In this document: in pieces, positions 52,540 through 63,579 of the stretch
Layout: every line of letters begins with the position of its first letter
How positions within the stretch are numbered: position 1 is the stretch's first letter
Assembly: GCA_034766995.1 (NCBI GenBank)
Contig: CM068317.1
Coordinates: forward strand, 7,935,001 to 7,999,000
From: Acanthacorydalis orientalis
Taxonomy: Eukaryota; Arthropoda; Insecta; Megaloptera; Corydalidae
DNA: 64,000 nt
Reading direction: 5' to 3'
Program-made: the position numbers and the translations under genes
Notes under the pieces: generated by a model
The model's input: only the letters and a program-made list of their open reading frames with translations
Database searches by the model: none
Told to the model about the DNA's origin: nothing

Positions 52540-53100
52540 CGTGCATGTTTGTGTGTGTGTGTATGTACATACGAAACGGCTACAGAGACGTAGCATACCT
52601 GTGTCAGAAGTACATTGACACCCTATTTGCTTGTATAGACAGATTCGCCGACTCCGGGATATTCCCGATACAATCGCGTATACAATTGATAAAGAGATAC
52701 GTATCGAGATAACCTACGGGAGGTGTTTAATACGTTTCGCATATGTCGATATAACATAGGGATGGTCTACTCCTCTACTACACACCTACATATAAAGAAG
52801 AGTTACTGACTGTGAGTGAAGGTGGATTGAACAACGTGGCGTGCGCTCAGTGTCTGGTGTGAGGCAGAAGTATGTACAGGAAAGGGTGATCATTTGAAGG
52901 GGTGGCGATGGAAGGGGGTCGAATTGGACCATCACGACGTGTATTCGTTAGTAGTATATTTCGTATCCATATAACCCTTTCAGACCTTTCTGTATGTTAT
53001 TGATTGATTCTTAGGAATGGAGAGGTTCGGTTGGTTGGTTTTGTTTGTGCCGAAGAGGATGTATAATTGGTGCATGGAGGGTGGTTTTTCCATTAAGGGT
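52540..53100. promoter_or_regulatory. Higher-GC island about 1 kb from the candidate first exon
   Basis: High-complexity DNA with G-rich blocks on the plus strand (GGGGTGGCGATGGAAGGGG, GGAATGGAGAGGTTCGGTTG) and no repeat or coding frame. In gene order it lies just downstream of the candidate first exon, within the putative first intron, a common place for enhancers. Confidence 0.25.
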
Positions 53101-53161
53101 TCGTGATATAAACTAGAATTTCATATTTTGTCGTATTGTCAAGTGCAATATATTTGCATAC

Positions 53162-53165
<4 letters not shown>

Positions 53166-53197
<32 letters not shown>
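53166..53197. repeat. (TA)n microsatellite
   Basis: TA run of about 32 bp. Confidence 0.93.
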
Positions 53198-53200
<3 letters not shown>

Positions 53201-53730
53201 TAATTAGTTTAAATCACGTAAAGGTAAAAATATGCTGTCTTAATTTTAAGATATATTGAAAAAGATTTCAAGTTCAAATTTTATTCACATTGATTTCTAC
53301 TTAAACATTTATTTTTGTATTAAAAATACAACATGAATTTAAACTAATTTTAATATCAACAAATAAGTATACGATAAAATATGAAAATAAATAATTAGAA
53401 AATGAAATAAAAAAATCTGGAACTAATAATACTTAACGGACTTGCATGTACCAGATTTTAAAATAATTCTTTTACTTGTCTTTAAAAATGTTTATCATCA
53501 AAAATGATCTTTTTGAATGATAAATGAAATTTTATCTTGAAAATGTTCATAATTTTTCACATAAAATATGTCAATAATTGTGATTTAAGGGAATGAATTA
53601 AATTTTAAAGGTTTATTTCGATTAAAATTTATTAATTAAAATTTTGATAAAATATCATTTACTTATAAATAAATTTATTACTTTTTATATTTAATGAACT
53701 TGAGTTTTTTTAAACTACTTCAATTAAAGT

Positions 53731-53733
<3 letters not shown>

Positions 53734-53771
<38 letters not shown>

Positions 53772-53782
53772 GTGTGTGTGTA
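53734..53782. repeat. (TA)n-(TG)n microsatellite
   Basis: TA run with a TG tail. Confidence 0.95.
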
Positions 53783-54035
53783 TGAATGTTTTACTAAAAT
53801 TTTGTAAATATTTTTTTATTTGTTATTAAATTTTATTTGAAATCAAAAAGTATTTGACTTTAATTTTTACTGATATAAATAATTACATAATGGTCTTATT
53901 TATATATATACATCAGTTAACATAAATTACTTCAAAAAAAATTTAAATAGCCTATAATATCAATTTGTTTATAGAATTTTAAGTTAGTTAAGAAACGAAA
54001 CAATTTAGTGATACTAATTAAAATTCATTTCTTAC

Positions 54036-54161
54036 CTCTTCAGTATCATGAAAACTCTTTTTAGAGTCACCAATAACACTATTAATAAAAACTGATGGTT
54101 CCATTAACGATTTAATATTGTTCAACTTATCTAAAGTATTGCTACCGTTTTCAACCATCAT
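54036..54161 (-). CDS. ct: Candidate first coding exon of cut (alternative N-terminus)
   Basis: An ATG ATG pair (54161-54156) in a good insect start context (AAAAAC before it) follows an in-frame TGA 15 nt upstream, so translation would start here. The reading frame runs 42 codons (MMVENGSNTL ... KKSFHDTEE) to a strong donor, GAG|GTAAGA, and ends in phase 0. The next recognised exon on this strand, at 46612, begins in phase 0, so the two can be spliced in frame. The peptide is hydrophilic with no domain I recognise, and it does not match the fly Cut N-terminus or the vertebrate CUX1/CASP N-terminus as I know them. It may be a lineage-specific or alternative first exon of cut, or the first exon of another nested gene. 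The start and donor are seen directly; membership in cut is inference. Confidence 0.6.
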
Positions 54162-54375
54162 GTTTTTAACATATCAAGCAAACTTTACACATAAAACTAA
54201 TATATATTTTCTAACAAAACTCAAACTTATCATATATTATCAAAATATAAAAAGGAGATCCAACAAATTGACGCCAATTCGTATCAAAGGCTTAAACGTA
54301 AATGGCCCATATATAATATAGATATAAAATATGTATAGTACCTTTTAAAAAATATTATATATCAGTAATCATAAA

Positions 54376-54408
54376 TTATGAGCCAATGACTTCACCAACA
54401 GACGCCAT
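54376..54408 (-). other. Possible upstream ORF before the candidate first exon
   Basis: A ten-codon frame, MASVGEVIGS then TAA, lies about 215 nt upstream of the candidate cut start on the same strand. If the transcript begins further upstream it would be a 5' leader uORF. It may be chance. Confidence 0.2.
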
Positions 54409-54826
54409 TAGATAAACAAAAACACACAAACGATCTAGTGCTACCAATTATATCAAATATTACTAAGCTGTTACAGCTATCATAAAATTCTCTCGCCGTT
54501 GCTTGGAAAATCAAACATATCTTGTTTACATAATAATAATGTTTAACGTGAAAAAAAGATTTATTTTTTTATATTACGTTTAATAATACACTCGCGTCAA
54601 ATTAATACAATAAATTATATCGTAATGATAAGACGGAATTGATAACGCCAACAACTAAATTTAAATAGTCACCAAGTTATTACCTGTATTTTCTAAGAAT
54701 ATACAAATACAGTCTTGTATTGGAGTTAATGTATTAACTGTGGAATCAATTCTGAATAGCTGTCTTATAAATTTCAGTTATTGCCTTTAAAAACTATCAA
54801 ATGTATAAAAGTGATGATTTTTAATG

Positions 54827-54859
<33 letters not shown>

Positions 54860-55144
54860 GATTGACATTGACTTCATTTTTAGAAAGAAAAAACTTAAAA
54901 AAAACAATTTTCATTTTTTTTATAAGGTCATGTCAATATTTTATAACAAGCATTTTTCATATTAATGTTTTTAGAAATAAACGGATTGTATGCTTTCAAA
55001 CACATTTTTTGAATTAAAATTATTTTTTACAATTAAGTAAACATATTTTCAAATTAAATAATATTTTTATAGCTATATTATAAAAACAAACCCAATTTTT
55101 AAGTGCAGTAGTTTCTATATATCAGCAGATCCACCATTTTTTTA

Positions 55145-55254
55145 GAATAAAAACTAGGGGGCTCTTTTCCCTATTCGATATCCTCACCGACCCCTGGGGG
55201 TTCCGCCTCCTCTTACTTAGCTCGCACCCCCAACTCGCTCCGCTTCGCTCGTAT

Positions 55255-55256
<2 letters not shown>
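55145..55256. repeat. Abrupt GC-rich segment, possible repeat-derived
   Basis: A short block with CCCCTGGGGGTTCCGCCTCC and CTCGCTCCGCTTCGCTCG, bounded on one side by a TA array. Its composition is sharply different from everything around it and is reminiscent of high-copy GC-rich insertions. No coding potential; identity unknown. Confidence 0.35.
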
Positions 55257-55290
<34 letters not shown>

Positions 55291-56559
55291 AGTATATAAT
55301 CATTCTAGCAGATATACTGCAACGTAGTTGATATATATATATATATATACACACATGTGTGTGTGTGTTGTTATAACCATATAATCACTCTTGCACTTTC
55401 AATGCAACGTTGCTGTTTTATAATGTCGCACATTTCTTTGTAGTTGTTATGATACCAATATCATAATTGTTTGTGAAAATTTCGTGTAACTTCGGGTGTC
55501 ATCGTTAATAATAATTTAAAACTAAATCTCTACATTTTTTTAAAAAAAATTTGTCCATTCGAAATTTATGGAATGTCTTTTTAATATATAAACAGACATG
55601 TTTTCTTGTATGGTTAAACAATTTGCTAATAAAAAGATTTCATAAGAAAATCATGAATTTTTCTGTCAAGTCATAATTATCTTATTATCATAACCTAAAT
55701 CTATTAAATGCGACAAACTGACGAATTTTTAATGAAAACTGACATACTTTACAGTTTACAATAAACATCAGTCTGATTTTAAAGCTAATAGACTATGACT
55801 ACATATGTTATGAATTTAGTTTTTCTAAACTGCTTTCATACTAAGATCAGTATTGTATAAGACTAAAGCGATTTCAGATATTCATATAATTATATAACGG
55901 GGAATTGGAGATATTGAATATATAAAAAAGTTCCAAAAATCGAACTGTTAATATGTGTTTTTTTTTAAGATTCTTAAATAATAATAGAGATAAACTATAC
56001 AACGATTATAAACACATTCATTATACTTTAAGTATGCATTATAATTTCGCTGTAACAAAAATGGAAATGTTTTTAAGTAGTTAAACAAACATTTTTTTGA
56101 AGTATTGTTCCATTTATAGTTATTAAATACAGAAAGTAAGATATTATTTTCAAATATTGGTTAAGTTTGTAAGATTTAATACAAAATTACAGTTTTTAAT
56201 ATATATATATATATATATTTATTCTTCGAATACAATAAATGATTAAAATATATTTTACGACTGAAACAATAATTATCATCTATTTAAAAACATTAAATAA
56301 ACTAGTAGACATATCGTTAAGACTAAAACACACATTGTTGGAAATAATATTTACTTATCACAAAGAAGAAAATATTTGTCTGAAAGGGTGTACATGTTAT
56401 GTAAAGTTTATAAAACTCTATACCGTTAAATGATAAATGACGATGACTTCATAATGTGTTATTCAAATTTATCGGTAAAGAAAGTAATGAACTTTTACTT
56501 TATTGTTATATACACGATAAATATTATATTACAATCAAAAGTTTAAAAAGCTGAACATT

Positions 56560-56566
<7 letters not shown>

Positions 56567-56616
<50 letters not shown>
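56567..56616. repeat. (TA)n microsatellite
   Basis: Pure TA run. Confidence 0.95.
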
Positions 56617-56619
<3 letters not shown>

Positions 56620-56891
56620 AGCGTATGTATAAAATTGACTAGATTTTTCATCAGACTATTGATTACACAATTGAATATCGGATTTAATTTAATAATAAAT
56701 TATTAGAATTCAACTTTATTATATTCCATCAACTTAATTTATGTTTCAATAAGACACGTCACCGATGAATAATATTTAAAGTATATTCAAGCATTGTTTA
56801 GCTTTAAAAGGGGCTCGTTCGTAAATATCATTCAAATTAAAACAATACGGAAGACAAATCAATACACATATTCGTTTACTCACTCTCCTTG

Positions 56892-56895
<4 letters not shown>

Positions 56896-56945
<50 letters not shown>
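56896..56945. repeat. (TA)n microsatellite
   Basis: Pure TA run. Confidence 0.95.
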
Positions 56946-56949
<4 letters not shown>

Positions 56950-57289
56950 GAAATCTATCGAAACTTTACAATGATGTCATAAAAGAAAATTCTGTTTCGG
57001 ACAAAACAGAGATGAAAATATTCATCTCAGTGTCGTAAGAGAAAACCACTGTTAATTTTCATAACTTATACAATTATCAGTGTGTATGTATTAATATACA
57101 GCGCTGCATTTACCTACAGAGTCGACGTATAACTGAATCCGTTATTGGAAAGGATAAACATATTTTTAATTATCGAGACTGTATTGAATAAAAGGATTTC
57201 GTTGACGATGCATTATTTATAGTTGTCAGTTTAGTATATTACTTAAATAAGCGGCAGAACATAAACGACGTTACAAGTGAACACAACTT

Positions 57290-57775
57290 ATACGAATATC
57301 CGTGCGGAAAAGTGAGAATGTTCGAGACTGTAGAAGGTATTATTTCTAATTATCTTTTACTTCCAATATTAAAACGAAATTTGCAATCGATTGAAACAAA
57401 AACACGTTAGTCGGCGATGTTAGGGAGACGAAGACGCGACTATATATCGACTAAGTTGCAATTATAATTATCGGTTTCGTATCAATCATAAGAGATCTGA
57501 TGCCGTGGAAAGAACGTATTCAAATATCGTACGACGGTGGTGTCGGAGCGAGTTGGATGATAATGTCGTACGGTTTCATTTACGGTGATCGGTTTTATGT
57601 ACTAGTTTTGCCTCAATCCACCAATCATTCCTCCTAATTCTCACCACCGATCGTGTGTACCCCTCCGCGGGGAGTATCGGAGGGGCTAAATATTGCATGC
57701 AAAGCATTTGGAAGAAGAAGGTACTGGCACCACCGATATCAGACGAGACGTAGGGTGGTGTAAATTCACTGATAC
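57290..57775. promoter_or_regulatory. Higher-complexity island with a GC hairpin
   Basis: Nearly 500 bp of mixed composition with CG-rich patches. It holds a perfect 8-bp inverted repeat CCCCTCCG / CGGAGGGG (57660-57667 and 57678-57685) around a 10-nt loop, followed by GCATGCAAAG, an octamer-like site. Upstream of cut coding exons; a regulatory role is inference. Confidence 0.3.
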
Positions 57776-59150
57776 AGTAAATAATTTTAATTTTCGTTAG
57801 AGCGACGATGCGTTCTACTATTGACTTAATGCAGTATTCTTTTCAGGCATAACAAATATCAAACGAAATTACATTTTCCTCATTTTTTGGTTATTAATAA
57901 GTTTCGTAATAGTAGAAATCATTTTTATCTTTATATATATAAACAATTATAACGTTAGATTTAAAATAAAATCATTATATAAATTAAAAACAGATTCATT
58001 ACAGAAATTAAAAAATCATTTTTTAATTTTTCAATTAAATGTTCATATTTAAAGTAAACAATGAATATTTACTTTTTTCTAAAATTACAAGAATTAACCA
58101 GAATATAAAAAACGAAAATAAACCAATATTAGCTCCTTTATATATTTTTTTTAATAATTTAATTATTTTCATATATTTTCTAATAAAATTTACAAAAAGT
58201 TAAAAATAACGGATGTTCTATCTTGTTATATCATAAAAATTTAAGTATTTTTTTATATGAATTATGTTTTTATGAAGAAAATGAACGACTAAAAATAATT
58301 TCTTTCTATTATTGAAAAATAAACATGAAAAATAAGATACTATTCATACTTTATCTATGTTTTAAATAAAACCACATCATTTAATATCGTTTTTTGATGG
58401 AAAAGAATTTGTTTTTCTTTTAATTTCCAATGATTTAATTATTGTAAACGTACTCGTATTTCTTTTGGATATGTTGTAACTTCCTTGAAATGTTTTTAAA
58501 ATAATATGTTTTTAAATTTATTTAATTCATAAATTAAGAATTGAAAAATAGTATTAGTTTCTAAAATGAATACTAAATTCTTTCTTTTAAAAAAATAACT
58601 GTTGTGAACATAAAACGCAATTTTTTTATTAAAACCTGTTTTATATTTTTTAAAAAACGATAAACGATTTCTTTATTTAAGAAAATGTATATATATATAT
58701 ATATAGTATTGTAATTCGGCCTAGAAAAGTACGAAACTGTTAGATACTTCTTTGTTCATAAATGATTCAATAATGCAGTTCCTGAAATATTCTTGTTCAA
58801 GCTCATTGCCACTCTCAGCGCATGACCTACGCTATATACAAGCACGTACGAGTCCCCCTTTTATTAGAACTGCAACGTTGTACAAGTGTATTGGTATGTT
58901 AGTATAATATCTCCGTTCTGCTTGTGTTATTTTGTTACTGACCGTCTGACATATTGTCAGACGATCTGAATAGAATAGGAAGAGATACAATAAGAGTATT
59001 GGTCGACGAGTTAAATATCTATTCAATGGGGTATCGTATTGATTTTGATTTGTGCTGCGTTGTTGGGGAACGAAAATCACTGATTAATATTCAAATCATA
59101 TATACATGTTCAACTATGAAATAATTTGATTCAATAAAATAATCAGGCGT

Positions 59151-59152
<2 letters not shown>

Positions 59153-59186
<34 letters not shown>
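59153..59186. repeat. (TA)n microsatellite
   Basis: TA run of about 33 bp. Confidence 0.93.
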
Positions 59187-59188
<2 letters not shown>

Positions 59189-60049
59189 GGTTTTTATTGT
59201 ACAAGTATGAATTTTATTAAAAGGACAAATTTTATCCAACGATGTATAAAAATAACAAACAAACAAAAATATGTTTTATTTTCTATGAAAATATTTCTTA
59301 TTGTAATTGCAATGTAAATGTAATTAATTTTAGTAACTGTTATAATAAGATTCTTTAGTCAATAATTAATCATTAAATGTTTATAATTACAACCAAAAGT
59401 AATGTTCTGTAAAGCAAAAAGTTTGATTAATAAAAATAATATCTAACATGTTTTGTAAAAAAAAAACAATATTCTTTGAAATTTTATCTTTGATACTTTG
59501 ATGACTTAGAAGAGTGAATTATAACAAATATATTTAAAATAATTTATCAAGTAACCTGTTTTAATAAAAATGGCTGAACAATAAATTCATATTGATAAAA
59601 AATTAATTTAAATACAGAAATCTGCTTTTATTTCCAGTAACATCAATTATTTTTGTAATACTTACATAAATTTTTAATTACGATTACTACTAATCTCTTT
59701 TCAAGAACTCGAAAAGAATTAATCAGGAGCATAAATTCAAAGTCGATGAGAGTTAGATAATTATTAAATTGGTACAATTATTAACTGTAGTTTTTAAATA
59801 TATCAATTCTATTACATTCTTTATATTGATAGTTGAAATACTGATTTTCATAAAAAGTCGATAAACTTCAACAAGAAATAAAATGTCAGTTTATTTAAAA
59901 AAAGTAAGTAGCTATAAATAATAGAATTACTTAAATTATGTTCTACGTTTTCATTCATTCAACGTATCTGTATTACGTTACAAGGGGAATTCAATGTTCG
60001 GATAAATTCCTTTACAAAAACTTCTTAAATCTTGACATCCGCCAGTATT

Positions 60050-60560
60050 ATTAACCACTTCTAAAATATCTATCGACAGAAAAACAACCCTACTCTCCCG
60101 TTGATGATAATCCATCTAGCAAGCCCACAACCATGTGACAGGATAGGAAGATCCACTCACACCATATATCTTTACGTTTTGGTCCACCTCACGGAAAGCA
60201 AAGCAAAAGGGGTAAGAGGATTGTAAAGCCGTGGCAGCAGAACTGATCGGTAGTAACCGAGGGTGTTTGTTGGGTCTGTATGTCGCGGGCGTACGGAGAT
60301 GGGGTAAGGAGGGATGAGACATACGAATGAAGAGCGCATATAGCTTAATCACCACCAATACGTATACCCCCCTATTTTGGTTCCCCGCGGGACTCCTCTT
60401 CCGTTCACCCACCGATTTCTCCTTACTATATATATGTATATACATATACACTCTCTTCCTAAGCTTCCAATAATCAATAATTACACTCCAAATATAAAGA
60501 GAGAAAATGAGACAGTGCGGATTTTCACGTCCGACGTCTCAGTCACGCTAATGAGTGAGT
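60050..60560. promoter_or_regulatory. Higher-GC island upstream of cut
   Basis: Over 500 bp of high-complexity DNA (GTATGTCGCGGGCGTACGGA, GGTTCCCCGCGGGACTCC) with only non-protein-like frames up to 111 codons. It could be a promoter, 5' UTR exon or enhancer of cut. Confidence 0.3.
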
Positions 60561-60615
60561 GAGATCGCGCATGCATATAAAGTATGACTGATTGGATATG
60601 TACTACCAACACTAT

Positions 60616-60628
<13 letters not shown>

Positions 60629-60680
<52 letters not shown>
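60629..60680. repeat. (TA)n microsatellite
   Basis: TA run of about 50 bp. Confidence 0.95.
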
Positions 60681-60683
<3 letters not shown>

Positions 60684-60937
60684 CACACTACACACGCCGT
60701 TATTGCTTCCATGCCACCTTTCCACTTCTCCATACTAATATCGCCACGACTTGTCTCTGTTCTGTTGTGTTCTGGCGCGAATTATAAGAATTAGGAGATG
60801 GTTAGACGATTCCGCAAGGGGGTGTATGTGCCGGAAGGGGAGCTGATACGTACACACACATCCATAGATAACTCGATCAGTTGCCTTCGGCTGTTCGGTT
60901 TTATTTTATGTGTATTTGTATTCGATTTATATACATA

Positions 60938-60938
<1 letters not shown>

Positions 60939-60990
<52 letters not shown>

Positions 60991-61013
60991 AAATACATAT
61001 GTTATATTCATAT

Positions 61014-61062
<49 letters not shown>
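60939..61062. repeat. Two (TA)n arrays
   Basis: TA runs at about 60944-60985 and 61018-61061 with a short unique spacer. Confidence 0.95.
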
Positions 61063-61065
<3 letters not shown>

Positions 61066-61972
61066 ATAAAACTGTAGGAATGTTTCGATTTTATTTGCTA
61101 GAGTAAGTGAATAAGCACTAGCAAAGTTCATTATGAAATAAACATTCGTAATTAATCAAATTTACAAAGTAGTATATTTACATAAACTTTTTTGTATAAA
61201 ACGTATTAAAATCATATTACTTGGCATGTATGTATAATTTAGATATTTATTTTTATTTTGTTGCAGAATGTTCTTTTTTTAATTAAAAGTCGATACTTCA
61301 TACATCACTAATTATTTCTTATAAATTAGAATTTCATAATAGAACAAGCATTGCAAATAATTCTGTTTATTATTTAAAAACGAGAATAAAAAACAGACAG
61401 AAAGTTAAACAAGAAAATTAAAAAATTATTAATTTTTATAGAATTTTGAAATTAGTGTTTACTTGTTAACTTTTAATTGTCTTATATTTAACTTTTTCCA
61501 GATAAACAGAAAAAGAATATACATTTTAAGCAATATTTTGTTGATAATAATATTCTTTTCGAGAAATTTCAGTTTTTATACTGATTTTTTAAGAAAAATG
61601 AAATTTACTTTAATTTTCTATTTAAACAAATTTAATTTTATTACTTGAATTAAAATCCTAAAAACGTGCCTTATACATTAAAAAGAATTTAATACCCGTA
61701 TACATATACTCGTATATATATATATATAGGTATAAATATATAACATTAATGTTTGAATAATCTAAGAACTTTTACATTATCTATATAGTTCAAGTTGGTA
61801 TAAAAATCAACCAACTGTTTTAAATCTTCCAAAAAAATCATACAGAAAAACATTCATTCCTATCTACTAATCATCGTTAACAAAAGTTCATATCTATACG
61901 TCTGTACATGTATGAAAAAAATACAATAATTTCCTCTTGAAACAGTACCATGAACTAGTACATATGTGTGTG

Positions 61973-62007
<35 letters not shown>

Positions 62008-62009
62008 TT

Positions 62010-62545
62010 GTGTGTGCATAGTAGTGGTTCCAATCGCGCTTAAAACATCAATAAATCAAGAAGCACACGACTCGACCGACAAACGGGGTATGAAATCAGA
62101 CCACCCGGCAAACGAAGCAGCAGCAGCCGCCGCGGCACCGCAAAAACACGGAAAAGCGAACGGAAAACCCTTATGCCTTCGTGATAAATATTACCCAATA
62201 TTTTATATCTCGATATGTAGTACGGTCAGACGATCGGGTAGTGTGAGTAGCATGTAGTGAACCACCGAGTAGATCGGCTACCCGGCGCTCCCACCGTTGC
62301 CACCACAATCACGTTGTCCCGAATACGTACGTACGTTTTTGCATATCCTACGAGAGTGACTCGACGAGCGTTAAAACTACCTCCCCAAATCCGACGTCGG
62401 ATCACCAACGTGGTGTCGAACTACCCCGTTCTTCCTTCTTGCCCCACACTAACATGTCTGCTAACTAAGCAGTAGAGTAGCAACGGACCTTACTTCGACG
62501 GATGAGGACACAGACGATTCATACCATTACGTATGGTCGTTCAGT
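62010..62545. promoter_or_regulatory. Most GC-rich island of the upstream region
   Basis: Over 500 bp with AGCAGCAGCAGCCGCCGCGG-like blocks and CGCTCCCACCGTTGCCACC. The plus strand has a 106-codon frame (62257 end) with KRGMKSDHPANEAAAAAAAP, but it starts inside a TA array and is not convincing. A promoter or 5' UTR exon on either strand is possible. Confidence 0.3.
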
Positions 62546-63544
62546 AAGTGAATTTAGTTGTTGCATCTCTAATCTGAGAAATATATCAGATTAATTATAA
62601 TAAAATTACACCACATGCGCGGACAATAATGGATTTAAAGACTGTCTGACTTTCAACTTTTCATTGGAAAAGTAAAGTATTTTTAGAAATAGAAATGATT
62701 CGAAAAGAACAGCATTTTTATTTTTTAAAATTTTAAATAAAATCTTAGAGGATGTCCTCTTTTATAAATTTTGATAATATAAATACATCTTATATATAAC
62801 CGAAATAATAAAAAAACTAACGAAATATTACTCTTCCAGTTTTATGTTTAATTATAAAACTCATTTTAGATAACTATTGAAATTGTTAATTATGAAAAAG
62901 TTAAATTTTATAATAAATTTTACGCTAAAAGTTACAATAGAAATATAATACAAAAAATAGTTACAATCAGTTCAATAATATTAACTTCGACGTTTAAATT
63001 CCTAATAGTTTTATATTAAAAAAAATGGAGTAAGATTTTTTTTTGATAAAAAACACTTCGATTGATGTAATAATTAAATTTTCAATACTTACTATCGAAG
63101 AAGTTTTGAACGAATTGAGTTATTTTTCACTTTGATCTTATTGTATCAACCCTACATTGGGGACTGAATTGAAATATATTGACATTTAGTATTACAGATA
63201 TTATATTACTTGGTATAACTGATAATTTTAAGAGGAAAAAAATACTATTTTAACTTTTACTATTAAAAGAAAGTTACATGAATTTTTTGTAATATAAAAC
63301 ATATTTGTTTTTAATACTTTAGAATTATTTTGCACATGATACAATCTTACATTGAAAGTTGGTAAATGAACATACTTCGTATAAAAATAATTATCTTAAT
63401 AATATTTCAAGCATGGTTGCGAGTGAAATCAACTTTATTCAATATGATTTTAAAATTACATAATTACATACTGACTCCTACATAAAAGATTATAAAAGTT
63501 TAAAAAATAAGTCAGTACTTCAAATGTATAAAATTTTGATTTCT

Positions 63545-63546
<2 letters not shown>

Positions 63547-63577
<31 letters not shown>
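63547..63577. repeat. (TA)n microsatellite
   Basis: TA run of about 30 bp. Confidence 0.93.

Positions 63578-63579
<2 letters not shown>

Larger units (their letters stand above)
46613..54035 (-). other. ct: Intron between candidate first exon and coiled-coil exon, 7.4 kb
   Basis: If the 54.1-kb exon belongs to cut, this is intron 1 (phase 0). It contains higher-GC islands at 48.34-48.93 kb and 52.54-53.10 kb, TA arrays, and an exon-like plus-strand segment at 49787-49866. Without that exon assignment it is simply 5' intronic or upstream sequence. Confidence 0.6.
11173..54161 (-). other. ct: cut (ct/CUX) homeobox gene locus, seven assembled coding exons
   Basis: Seven minus-strand exons join with matching phases (0, 1, 1, 1, 2, 0 at successive junctions) into 4386 nt encoding 1461 residues plus a stop. 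Domain order in the product: short unrecognised N-terminus (1-42), coiled coil (about 43-115), CUT1 (about 401-480), CUT2 (about 790-865), CUT3 (about 1003-1075) and homeodomain (about 1125-1183). Three CUT repeats followed by a homeodomain define Cut/CUX proteins. These are nuclear DNA-binding regulators; in flies Cut specifies external sensory organ, wing margin, tracheal and Malpighian tubule fates. All introns begin GT and end AG. The product is shorter than Drosophila Cut (over 2100 residues) mainly because fly homopolymer tracts are absent. More 5' exons may lie upstream of 54161 or beyond the window. Confidence 0.95.

Noticed and set aside
60116..60451. Minus-strand frame of 111 codons in a GC-rich island
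   Set aside because: No recognisable domain, starts in a TA-rich run, low-complexity start; more likely chance in GC-richer DNA.
61937..62257. Plus-strand frame of 106 codons with a poly-Ala run
   Set aside because: Begins across a TA array and contains a GCA/GCC repeat; no domain and no splice context.
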